Source of the DNA: Elusimicrobiota bacterium
Lineage (GTDB): Bacteria; Elusimicrobiota; Elusimicrobia; F11
DNA: 6,285 bases
Reading direction: 5' to 3'
NCBI GenBank assembly: GCA_022709485.1
Contig: JAKLIS010000086.1
Location: 1-6,285 of the forward strand
In this document: piece after piece, positions 1-6,285 of the stretch
Layout: each line of letters begins with the position of its first letter
How positions within the stretch are numbered: the first letter of the stretch is position 1
Made by a program: the position numbers and the translations under genes
Notes under the pieces: model-generated
What the model was told of the DNA's origin: nothing
Seen by the model: only the letters and a program-made list of their open reading frames with translations
Databases searched by the model: none

Positions 1-1
1 G

Positions 2-3000
2 GTGTGGGATACCAATGGATATCAATGGACGCCGGACACATACGCGGTAATATCGCTGACTTCGGATATGGCTTTGACTTTTACGGCGACTTCAACCGTG
101 ATGTTGGCCAACACTTCTTCGGCCACGGTCTTTTACAAGCTGACTTCTTTAGCCAATCGCGGGCAGGACCGGTTCAAGGTCGCGTATACGGATTTGCGTT
201 GGGGGAGTTACACCAATGAGATGACCGTCAACATCCTACCGTTGGAAAATGGAACCGGGCTTTCAGATTTATCCGTTGATGCGGGCGAAATAGGGGGCCT
301 CAGTCAAGTCGTCATCACTCCGAATGGAGATGGAATAAACGATGTCGCCTTCATTAATTTTAAAGTGGGAGATCCCACTATCTCATGGCGAATCCAAATT
401 TCATCGGATGAATTTGTTTCGATTTTCCGGGAAGAATGGGGAAATGGGACCCCCGCGCGGCGTTCATGGGATGCGTTGGGAGTGGCGCCGGGAACTTACA
501 AAATCAAAGTAATTGCGGGCGGGACCCAGGACACGTCTTTAAGCGTTATTGTTCAAGCGGTTGAATTAAAGGGCCGCGTTTTAAATTCAACCACTTCGTT
601 GGTGGTGCCGGAGGCAAGTATTAACCTTTTCGGAGCCATAAATCGCAACACGAAAACTGACAGTGAGGGACGGTTTTCATTAATTGGAGTCCCTCAGGGA
701 AATTACACTCTCCGAATTGAAAAGCCGGGGTATATCCCCTATGAGGCCGGGGTTTCCATGACCGGGACGACACAGGATTTGGGAAATATTGCGTTTGTTC
801 CATTTTCAAAATTGGTTTTTCAAGCCACTCGAATCGATTCGCCCTTGGAAGTGTGGGGCCGAATCAAGGCGGTGGGAGGAGGAGAAGAATTTAGCTGTTC
901 AGTCCATTTTGGAGTGGGGAAAACCTCTCCTGACAATGGGTTCAGTGTTAACTTGCCTGAACTTTTTCTCAAACCGGGAATTTCTTACGCCATTACCACG
1001 GAATTCTTAGATTATCCCTCGCAATCATTAACGCGGACTTTCGCGGTTGGGGAAAAATACAATTGGATCCTTACTTTAAATCCGAAAGGCGCCATCAGCG
1101 GCACATTGAGGCTTGGGAATGGAATCCCAAATCCCACCGGAATCGCCATTTCTTTGTCGGCTGGTTTAGACGCGAATTCCGACGGAATATTCGATAGCGG
1201 CGCCCCGTCTCTTTTTGCCCAGGCCAATATGCCGGCGTTTGAATCACAGGTGGGTTATTCATTCAGAGGGGCCAACGATGGAAAATACTTAATCACTATT
1301 TATGCCTCTGGTTTTTCTCCCCTTAAAGGGTGGGCGGTTATTTCCGGTGGAGCCGGAGTGCTCGCGGATTTCACATTAATCCAATCCGGAAACTTAGATA
1401 TCAATCTGCTCTTCACCGGAGACAGCACATTTCTAAATTCCGGTTACGCCGTGTTCCCCGTCACCCTTCGCATTCAAACAGACGGCGGTTATTCCGCCGC
1501 TTTGACGAGCGGGGTGGTCAAAAACGCCGTCTCAAGCACAGGCCTTTTCAGATTTACCGGCGTTCCCAATGGAAACGTCACAATTTACGCGGACAAAATA
1601 GACGGTTTTGCATTGACGCCGCCGGGCCCCAAGAGTGCGATGGTGGCGTTGGCCACCGGAACCGCCAATTTGAATTTTGTCCGTTATTCGGGTTCCATAG
1701 TGGGAACGGTAATTTTGCCCGGCGGAAGCTCCATTAATGATTTAAGGTTTATGTTAACCAATGGAGTCGTGAGCGCGGCCACTCCCACGGTGTTAAGCAA
1801 TCCATTTGAATATCGGAACCTTGATTCAGGTTGGTACCGCCTTTCTGTTTTAGACACCTTGTCAGGAGCGCATCAAATTCAGCAGGTGTTTGTTACCAAC
1901 GGTTTTGCCTCGAGCGTCACATTTAATCTCGCGGGATTGACAACCTACTCAGTTGCCGGAACAGTGCGAACCGTAGCGGCTCCACCCTATGATAGTTTGG
2001 CCTCCATTGTGGCGCTTTCTTCTCCCACTCTCATCAATGATGAATTTGGGAATCCTCAACCGATCCCGGGCTTGCGAATTGAAGCGTACATGTTGAATCC
2101 CGACAACACGACGGATCCTCTCCCCATGGCAGCCGGAACCCTCTTAGATCCGGCCAAAATAAAATTTGGGCTGGTGGATTCCACCAGCGGAACATATTTC
2201 ATTTCAGGATTTAAACAAGGAACCCCTTATAAAATTCGCATATATCCCGACATCAATGGAGACGAAACCCCGGATATACCGATTGATGAGCGGCTCATTA
2301 CATTGTTTTCCAATCAGACCGGGGTGGACTTCACCATTCGCAGCGGCGGATCCATTACAGGAACAATCACCGCCCCTGCGTCCGACAACGGGCACGCCCT
2401 GACGGTGTCGTTGACGGACGTTGATTCAAATCAAACCCGTACACTGGCGATTTCTCTGGTGGGAAGCGACGCGTCTTTTACCTTTAATAATTTGCGCGTG
2501 GGCCGGTACTTGGTGCAAGTTTTTGACCAAACGTCTCCGGCTGTTTACGCCGCTAAACCCGTATTGGTGAATTTGGATACGGTCTCCGGCTCTAAGAGTG
2601 TGGCGATTAGTCTTTCCATGGGGGCGGTCATCCGAGGAAAATTGGCAGACTCCGCTGGCCTTATTGTTACGCCTCAAAACCTTTATAAATTACCCGCGGG
2701 CTTTGTCATTAAACTGGTGTCCCCGAACCACACCAAGGAAGCCGTGGGTCCATCAGCTGATGGAACATTCTTCGCGGAAGTGTTTCCAAATGTTGATTAC
2801 GGAATTTTTATTAGCCCGCCATCAAATCAATCTGTCGGCGATCTAGAAGGGAAAATCTTTGTGCCTGTGACGCTCCAGGGAAGGGCCGGTGTGGGAGAAG
2901 TCTTTGACTGGGGGACCGTCGTTTTAAATCCTGGAACACGGGTGACAGGAACGGTAGAAGACAGCCAGGGGGCCGGCAAGACCCATATTGTTGTCCTCGC

Positions 3001-5032
3001 CTATCAAACGTTGGCCCGGAATCTTGAACCCATTAAAGTTTTCACCAACGAACAAGGCCAATTCACTTTCGATGGCTTGGACCCTCGGGTTCGGTTTTAT
3101 GATTTCGTGGGCAATAAGAAGGGTCACGCCGACGCTCTCCCCAATTGGTCCGAAGGGATCAAGAATATGATCGATATCACCCAACCCAGTCAAATTCAAA
3201 CACTGAACCTTCAAATCGCAGCTCTCGCGGGAGGAATTAAAGGCGTGGTGGTATCTTCGACCAGTTTGGCTTTAAAAGCGGGTTTCGGATTAAAAACAGG
3301 ATGGCCCGGCGTTTCCATTCTTCTCACTAAGCGAGGGGAACGAAGGGTTCTGGAATATATTTCAGAAGCCAATGGGTCGTTTAATATTCCGCTCGAAAAT
3401 GGCGGATATGATATTGAGCTGATCGCTCAAAATCATAAAACACATATGGCTGCCGTGACCATAAACGGGGCGGAGGTCGATTTGGGAACCATCTCCTTGG
3501 GGGAGGGCGTGGGGTTAAGCGGAACGTTGAGGAATGCGGATGGAACCTTGCCCACCCAAATCCAAGTGGCCCAGGTGTTGGCGATTGACGCCCAGAAAAA
3601 GATTTATAGGGCCTACTTGACCGTGGAGTCCATAACCCAATCGGTCGACCGATACACATTCAATGGGCTGACGCCCGGAGTTCACACGCTCTTGGCGGTG
3701 GATCAATTGGGGCGTCCGCGGGTCCTACGCGAACAATTTAATGTTCCGGCCCAAGCCACTGTCCTGGATCTGACCTTCTCGGTTTCAGAACCCAAATTGG
3801 TGGCGTCTTTTATTCAAAAACTGCCCGATGGGGTGGAGGCTATTTTTGGATGCAATCAGGCGTTTAGAAATCTCCCTGACGATTTGGATTCCGACAGCGT
3901 CGCCGACGACAATGAGTTTGAGAATTTTGTCACGGTGACGCAGGGAAATGGGGCGTTGGCATTTACGTCCGTGGATGCGGAGCGCCACAAGGCGTCTTAT
4001 CTTTACACGATGGGCAATGAAACGGGCAACTCCGCCTTGAAATTGTCGGCGACATTTAGAACCGAGGAGATGAATCCCGCGTCCGGGCAACATTTCATTG
4101 TCACGGGCTCATTTGTTCATCCTTTCGGTTTGGCCTCGGCTCAGGAAAATTTAGTGACGAGTCTCGGAGGGGAATTCTCACTTCCAGGCGGGTCGGGATT
4201 GTCATTGCCGGAAAACTGGCTTGTGTCCTCCGGGCTGGAGGGAGTCACGGTTAAATTCCAAGCGGCAGCGGGGCTGGGGGATTTCGCCGGCCAATCTGAG
4301 GCGGGGGGAATGAATGCCAAGGCGCTCGCTTTAAAACTGGGGCCCGCCTACTATCCATCTCATATGTTCAAAGCCATACGCGCCTTGGATTCCGTTCCGG
4401 ATGTGAATCCTTTTAGTTCTTTTTATGACATCTTTTTGCCGGCTTCTGTGAGCCGGGTATTCAGTAATAAACCGACTTTGACATTGACTTATGATGAAAC
4501 GGTCGAGGATCCCGACACTCTAAATATTTATTATTTCAACGAGGCCCAAGGCGTTTACACAATTGAAAACACGGATCGCCGGATCGACAGAGTGAACCGC
4601 ACCATATCCGTGTCCATTGGCCACGCCTCCGTCTTTACGGTATTGGCATCATCGGCTTCCATTATTCGCGGCGGATCTCATTCGGGCACGGTTGAGGTTT
4701 TCAACTTTCCCAATCCGTTTGATCTGACTTTAAAAACCATCACTCTCCAACACCCCGGAAGCAATTCCGCCAGCCAACAGATACAAGGGACCATGATAAA
4801 GGTAAGCGTGCCGGATGATGTGACGGGTTCCCTGGAGATTCAAATATTTAACTTGGCCGGTGAAAAAATCCGCACTCTATCGGGGTCGGCGTCCGTCGGA
4901 GGTTCGCATTATTACGTGGAGTGGGATGGGACCAATGAGCATGGGAAAGATGTGGCCTCGGGAATATATATCGGACGCCTCACCATTAGCGGCTCGAATG
5001 AGAAATTCTTCAAGATGGCGGTGGTCAAATGA
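2..5032 (+). CDS. Giant secreted multidomain beta-sandwich protein with C-terminal T9SS/FlgD-like sorting domain (5' truncated)
   Basis: The reading frame is open from the window edge to TGA at 5030-5032 (at least 1676 residues). The GTG at position 2 is probably not the true start: no signal peptide follows and residues 1-80 look like the end of an Ig-like strand set. Domains in order: FlgD-like/gliding-type domain about 100-187 with PNGDG at 107-111; carboxypeptidase-regulatory-like or CnaB-like sandwiches from about 189 to 1275, each opening with a G-x-V/L strand and many with a DGxF-type turn and a 'GxYxLxI' strand; an EF-hand-like loop at 1294-1305; a ZU5-like module about 1389-1550; and a terminal domain 1564-1676 with FNFPNPF, EIQIFNLAGE and ASGIYIGRL motifs. 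No peptidase or other catalytic motif was recognised. I found only two cysteines (299 and 1284), as expected for an extracellular protein. The likely role is a surface-exposed or secreted adhesin or structural protein. The secretion route is inferred from the C-terminus and from the overlapping PorV-family gene. The exact function is unknown. Confidence 0.9.
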   Translation: MWDTNGYQWTPDTYAVISLTSDMALTFTATSTVMLANTSSATVFYKLTSLANRGQDRFKVAYTDLRWGSYTNEMTVNILPLENGTGLSDLSVDAGEIGGLSQVVITPNGDGINDVAFINFKVGDPTISWRIQISSDEFVSIFREEWGNGTPARRSWDALGVAPGTYKIKVIAGGTQDTSLSVIVQAVELKGRVLNSTTSLVVPEASINLFGAINRNTKTDSEGRFSLIGVPQGNYTLRIEKPGYIPYEAGVSMTGTTQDLGNIAFVPFSKLVFQATRIDSPLEVWGRIKAVGGGEEFSCSVHFGVGKTSPDNGFSVNLPELFLKPGISYAITTEFLDYPSQSLTRTFAVGEKYNWILTLNPKGAISGTLRLGNGIPNPTGIAISLSAGLDANSDGIFDSGAPSLFAQANMPAFESQVGYSFRGANDGKYLITIYASGFSPLKGWAVISGGAGVLADFTLIQSGNLDINLLFTGDSTFLNSGYAVFPVTLRIQTDGGYSAALTSGVVKNAVSSTGLFRFTGVPNGNVTIYADKIDGFALTPPGPKSAMVALATGTANLNFVRYSGSIVGTVILPGGSSINDLRFMLTNGVVSAATPTVLSNPFEYRNLDSGWYRLSVLDTLSGAHQIQQVFVTNGFASSVTFNLAGLTTYSVAGTVRTVAAPPYDSLASIVALSSPTLINDEFGNPQPIPGLRIEAYMLNPDNTTDPLPMAAGTLLDPAKIKFGLVDSTSGTYFISGFKQGTPYKIRIYPDINGDETPDIPIDERLITLFSNQTGVDFTIRSGGSITGTITAPASDNGHALTVSLTDVDSNQTRTLAISLVGSDASFTFNNLRVGRYLVQVFDQTSPAVYAAKPVLVNLDTVSGSKSVAISLSMGAVIRGKLADSAGLIVTPQNLYKLPAGFVIKLVSPNHTKEAVGPSADGTFFAEVFPNVDYGIFISPPSNQSVGDLEGKIFVPVTLQGRAGVGEVFDWGTVVLNPGTRVTGTVEDSQGAGKTHIVVLAYQTLARNLEPIKVFTNEQGQFTFDGLDPRVRFYDFVGNKKGHADALPNWSEGIKNMIDITQPSQIQTLNLQIAALAGGIKGVVVSSTSLALKAGFGLKTGWPGVSILLTKRGERRVLEYISEANGSFNIPLENGGYDIELIAQNHKTHMAAVTINGAEVDLGTISLGEGVGLSGTLRNADGTLPTQIQVAQVLAIDAQKKIYRAYLTVESITQSVDRYTFNGLTPGVHTLLAVDQLGRPRVLREQFNVPAQATVLDLTFSVSEPKLVASFIQKLPDGVEAIFGCNQAFRNLPDDLDSDSVADDNEFENFVTVTQGNGALAFTSVDAERHKASYLYTMGNETGNSALKLSATFRTEEMNPASGQHFIVTGSFVHPFGLASAQENLVTSLGGEFSLPGGSGLSLPENWLVSSGLEGVTVKFQAAAGLGDFAGQSEAGGMNAKALALKLGPAYYPSHMFKAIRALDSVPDVNPFSSFYDIFLPASVSRVFSNKPTLTLTYDETVEDPDTLNIYYFNEAQGVYTIENTDRRIDRVNRTISVSIGHASVFTVLASSASIIRGGSHSGTVEVFNFPNPFDLTLKTITLQHPGSNSASQQIQGTMIKVSVPDDVTGSLEIQIFNLAGEKIRTLSGSASVGGSHYYVEWDGTNEHGKDVASGIYIGRLTISGSNEKFFKMAVVK
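569..3830 (+). repeat. Array of about 9-10 diverged carboxypeptidase-regulatory-like/CnaB-like beta-sandwich repeats (protein level)
   Basis: Repeat openings are recognisable at about residues 190 (KGRVLN), 364 (AISGTLRL), 564 (GSIVGTVIL), 649 (SVAGTVRT), 783 (GSITGTITA), 876 (AVIRGKLAD), 979 (RVTGTVED), 1077 (GGIKGVVVS) and 1170 (GLSGTLRN). A less clear unit lies near 462-561. Spacing is roughly 80-175 residues. Several units show the family pattern of a T-x-x-x-G-x-F turn followed by G-L/V and G-x-Y-x-L, for example TDSEGRFSLIGVPQGNYTL in the first unit and TNEQGQFTFDGL near 1020. The copies are strongly diverged in DNA, so this is an old array and not a recent tandem expansion. In this family such folds usually act as spacers, binding or stability domains of surface proteins; no peptidase domain accompanies them here. 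Boundaries are approximate. Confidence 0.75.
3881..3916 (+). other. EF-hand/thrombospondin-3-like calcium-binding loop in the large protein
   Basis: Residues 1294-1305 read DLDSDSVADDNE. Acidic residues sit at loop positions 1, 3, 5, 9 and 12, with a hydrophobic Val at position 7, which is the geometry of a canonical 12-residue calcium loop. Ser replaces the usual Gly at position 6. The loop lies just after the last beta-sandwich repeat and before the ZU5-like module, where it could act as a calcium-rigidified linker. Calcium binding itself is inferred. Confidence 0.55.
4166..4651 (+). other. ZU5-like module near the C-terminus of the large protein
   Basis: Residues 1389-1397 (GGEFSLPGG) begin a segment that resembles the 'G-x-v-x-l-p-d-g-s' opening of ZU5-type beta domains. 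Residues about 1486-1550 continue with a strand, a TYDETVEDPDTLNIYYF stretch, a VDRV/NRTISVSIGHAS-type turn, and a final FTVLAS strand. This 'YYxxEAQGxY ... I/V-x-H-x-S-x-F-x-V' style is frequent just before sorting domains in large surface proteins. The segment between (about 1400-1485) is not recognised. The assignment rests on motif resemblance only, and the region could be a different uncharacterised fold. Confidence 0.4.
4691..5029 (+). other. C-terminal T9SS type A-like / FlgD Ig-like sorting domain
   Basis: Residues 1564-1676 form the extreme C-terminus. The segment carries FNFPNPF (1567-1573), a central EIQIFNLAGEKIRTL strand pair, a W-D-G-x-N-x-x-G-x-x-V-A-S-G-I-Y block, and ends in KMAVVK. 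This is the layout shared by T9SS type A sorting domains and FlgD-like Ig domains: a PNPF entry, a 'v-y-d-l-x-G' centre, a 'W-D-G-x-d-x-x-G' turn, and a 'sGiYfyrl' exit followed by a short K-rich end. In T9SS bacteria such domains are signals recognised at the outer membrane and removed or attached there. The two domain families cannot be separated confidently by eye. Confidence 0.7.
5029..5032 (+). promoter_or_regulatory. ATGA stop/start overlap (translational coupling)
   Basis: The TGA of the large gene (5030-5032) overlaps the ATG of the PorV-like gene (5029-5031). Upstream there is only a G-rich stretch, GGCGGTGG at 5017-5024, 4 bases before the ATG and not a canonical Shine-Dalgarno. Translation of the second gene is therefore likely coupled to termination of the first, and both are expected to share one transcript. 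Confidence 0.75.
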
Positions 5033-5988
5033 TCCGGCGGATAATTCATCATTCCCGCGGATTGTTCTTCAGGGCGGCAATTTTTGCGCCGGCGGCTTTA
5101 CTCATGCTGAGCTTATCAGGCCGGGTGATGGCGGAAAATAAAAACATTGGGACGGCGGGGGCGCAGTTTTTAAAAATCGGCGTGGGCGCCCGGCCGACGG
5201 CGATGGGAGAAAGCTTCGTCGCGGTGGCCGATGACGCCAACGCCGCGTTTTACAACCCTTCGGGGTTGGCCTTTATTGAACGGCCGGAATTAACGGCGCA
5301 ACACAATCAATGGTTCCAAGGCGTCAATCACCAATTTGGCGCGTTCGCCTACCCGACGGATTTCGGCGCTTTTGCCTTATCCGCTATCACTCTTAAAGTG
5401 GATGATATCCAAAACAGAAATTCAGATGAAACCTATCAAGGAACATTTGAGGCGATGGATTCGGCTTATGCGGTGTCTTATGCCAAGATGTTGGGCCCGA
5501 TTCATTCGATGGGCTTCACGGCTCGTTATGTCAAACAAGAAATTGGACCTTATTCTGCCGACGCCTGGGCGGGGGACGCCGGTTTCATGAAAAAATTTGT
5601 GTCCGTCCCCTTATCATTGGGCTTGGCGGTTCGGAATGTGGGCCAAAAAATCAAATTCAAAGCCGACGAGGATCCTCAACCCACCGTTTTTGACGCGGGA
5701 ATGAGCGCATCTCTTTTCCATTACCGGGTTCTTTTGGCGGCCAATGTTTTTAAACCGGTTGATAATGACGTGCGCTTCGGGGCTGGAATGGAGTTTCATC
5801 CGGTTCTGACCAAAACATACCGTTTTACCCTGCGCGGCGGGTTTAATTCCGCGCACACAGATCCCGAGGCACCGGGATTTTCTTTTGGAGCTGGCCTGGG
5901 CATAAAGCAAATGAGTTTTGACTTCTCCTATGTTCCTTTTGGCGATTTGGGGAACACCTTCCGTTACTCTTTGGGCATCCGCTTCTAA
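5029..5988 (+). CDS. PorV/PorQ (UPF0164) family outer-membrane protein
   Basis: This is a complete 319-residue protein, a typical length for the PorV/PorQ family. It has an N-terminal signal peptide: positive residues in MIRRIIHHSR, a hydrophobic stretch about 12-30, and a likely signal peptidase I site after Val-Met-Ala (33-35) before Glu36. The mature N-terminus carries the family hallmark: GAQFLKIGVGARPTAMGES (44-62), then ADDANAAFYNPSGLA (67-81). The rest alternates short amphipathic strands and turns expected of a beta barrel, ending in SLGIRF with a terminal Phe typical of outer-membrane proteins. In Porphyromonas gingivalis, PorV is the T9SS outer-membrane shuttle that carries cargo from the translocon to the attachment complex. 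PorQ and other members have related or unknown roles, so the exact subtype is not fixed here. The start was chosen because it gives the full signal peptide and the ATGA overlap with the upstream cargo-like gene. A later start at Met26 would cut the signal peptide short. Confidence 0.9.
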   Translation: MIRRIIHHSRGLFFRAAIFAPAALLMLSLSGRVMAENKNIGTAGAQFLKIGVGARPTAMGESFVAVADDANAAFYNPSGLAFIERPELTAQHNQWFQGVNHQFGAFAYPTDFGAFALSAITLKVDDIQNRNSDETYQGTFEAMDSAYAVSYAKMLGPIHSMGFTARYVKQEIGPYSADAWAGDAGFMKKFVSVPLSLGLAVRNVGQKIKFKADEDPQPTVFDAGMSASLFHYRVLLAANVFKPVDNDVRFGAGMEFHPVLTKTYRFTLRGGFNSAHTDPEAPGFSFGAGLGIKQMSFDFSYVPFGDLGNTFRYSLGIRF

Positions 5989-6004
5989 ATTCCCGCCTTT
6001 TTTG

Positions 6005-6010
6005 TATGAT
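6005..6010 (+). promoter_or_regulatory. Possible -10 promoter box (TATGAT) upstream of the small ORF
   Basis: TATGAT differs from the TATAAT consensus at one position and lies 11 bases before the ATG at 6022. A convincing -35 is missing: TTCTAA at 5983-5988, with 16-base spacing, is a weak match. If real, transcription would start almost at the ATG, giving a nearly leaderless message; this fits the lack of a Shine-Dalgarno there. Low confidence. Confidence 0.25.
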
Positions 6011-6021
6011 AAAAACCTTCC

Positions 6022-6231
6022 ATGAAACCGTTGAAACTTTCTCTTTTCGTAATTTTTCTCTGCGTGATGTCCTTTCTGCTGGGAGCGTCCCTCCTTGATT
6101 GCTGGAACATTTGGCGTGTCAGGCAAACGGAAAAAACGGTTCGATTGGAAAATTTTAAGGCCGCAAGACTTTTCCCGATTCCTTCCGTCAGCGGATGGCC
6201 TCCGGAAAACGCGCCGTCTTCGCCCTCTTAA
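6022..6231 (+). CDS. Hypothetical small protein with one N-terminal membrane segment
   Basis: The ORF encodes 69 residues and is not a recognised family. Lys2 and Lys5 are followed by a strongly hydrophobic segment about 6-25 (LSLFVIFLCVMSFLLGASLL), giving an uncleaved signal anchor or a signal peptide. Residues 26-50 are charged and polar with DCWNIW near the membrane boundary. The tail (51-69) is Pro/Ser-rich. Cys27 is preceded by Leu-Leu-Asp, which does not fit a lipobox, so lipoprotein processing is unlikely. It begins 33 bases after the PorV-like gene and ends 18 bases before the next start, a spacing consistent with an operon. No Shine-Dalgarno is visible before the ATG. An in-frame ATG at 6067 also lacks one and would remove most of the membrane segment. 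The protein is plausible because of the organised hydrophobic N-terminus, but a chance ORF cannot be excluded. Confidence 0.5.
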   Translation: MKPLKLSLFVIFLCVMSFLLGASLLDCWNIWRVRQTEKTVRLENFKAARLFPIPSVSGWPPENAPSSPS

Positions 6232-6239
6232 CGGATTTT

Positions 6240-6244
6240 AAGGA
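6240..6244 (+). promoter_or_regulatory. Shine-Dalgarno AAGGA for the downstream gene
   Basis: AAGGA is followed by a 5-base spacer and ATG at 6250. It is the clearest ribosome binding site in the window and fixes the start of the last, truncated gene. Confidence 0.7.
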
Positions 6245-6249
6245 ACTCC

Positions 6250-6285
6250 ATGACCAAAAGAGTTAGAACCAGCTTTATTATTCTC
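6250..6285 (+). CDS. Start of a further gene, truncated by the window edge
   Basis: Twelve codons are visible (MTKRVRTSFIIL). The basic start with three positive residues followed by hydrophobic Phe-Ile-Ile-Leu looks like the beginning of a signal peptide or membrane anchor, so another exported or membrane protein is likely. The preceding AAGGA supports the start. It lies 18 bases after the small ORF and is probably co-transcribed with it. Family and function cannot be judged from 12 residues. Confidence 0.6.
   Translation, partial: MTKRVRTSFIIL

Noticed and set aside
2..4. GTG at the window edge as the start of the large gene
   Set aside because: Only one base precedes it, no signal peptide follows, and the protein begins mid-domain; the gene almost certainly continues upstream.
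1330..1737. 135-residue + strand ORF inside the large gene
   Set aside because: Product is Arg/His-rich and unstructured in appearance, in an alternate frame of a clearly coding region; a shadow frame.
5831..5855. Perfect 7-base inverted repeat TGCGCGG/CCGCGCA with an 11-base loop
   Set aside because: It lies inside the PorV-like coding sequence, with no following T-run, and the residues it encodes fit the protein. Taken as chance and not as a terminator or operator.
5941..6003. Possible rho-independent terminator ending in six Ts (5998-6003)
   Set aside because: The only pairing for TTCCC/GCC upstream of the T-run is GGGAA/GGC at 5941-5954, which needs a long loop and a bulge. No compact GC stem is present.
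5614..6126. 170-residue ORF on the minus strand
   Set aside because: It lies antisense to most of the PorV-like gene and the small ORF. Its product is rich in Arg, Lys and scattered residues without domain or signal features, so it is a shadow frame.
6195..6266. Short overlapping ORF encoding MASGKRAVFALLTDF..., recalling the start of SAM hydroxide adenosyltransferases (DUF62)
   Set aside because: It stops after 23 codons, lacks the Gly-x-x-Asp continuation of that family, and overlaps two better-supported starts. The resemblance is probably accidental.

Overview
The window holds the 3' part of a very large secreted-protein gene, a complete outer-membrane protein gene of the PorV/PorQ (UPF0164) family, a short single-membrane-segment ORF, and the first 12 codons of a further gene. 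All lie on the + strand. I see no RNA genes, mobile elements, CRISPR arrays, or exact DNA repeats of notable length.

The organism is a diderm (Gram-negative-type) bacterium. The PorV-like protein has a signal peptide and ends in a beta-barrel-like C-terminal strand with a terminal Phe. Its giant neighbour ends in a domain resembling type IX secretion system (T9SS) sorting domains and FlgD-like Ig folds. Together with mid-range GC, this style is common in uncultured lineages such as Elusimicrobiota and Omnitrophota, or in Bacteroidota/Fibrobacterota relatives. I favour an Elusimicrobiota-like genome, but this is inferred from protein style and is not proven.

Layout: (1) 2-5032, a 5'-truncated ORF of at least 1676 residues. 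It contains an N-terminal Ig-like tail, a FlgD-like or gliding-type domain with a PNGDG motif, about nine or ten diverged carboxypeptidase-regulatory-like/CnaB-like beta-sandwiches, an EF-hand-like acidic loop, a ZU5-like module, and a terminal sorting-type domain. (2) 5029-5988, the PorV/PorQ-family protein, overlapping gene 1 by the four bases ATGA. (3) 6022-6231, a 69-residue hypothetical membrane-anchored protein preceded by a possible -10 box. (4) From 6250, a new gene with a clear Shine-Dalgarno sequence that runs off the window.

Working model (inference): genes 1 and 2 are translationally coupled. The large surface protein may be a cargo that depends on the co-encoded PorV-like protein for export or attachment at the outer membrane. 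In characterised T9SS, PorV is the outer-membrane shuttle that binds cargo C-terminal domains. The most interesting feature is this tight one-cargo/one-shuttle arrangement.
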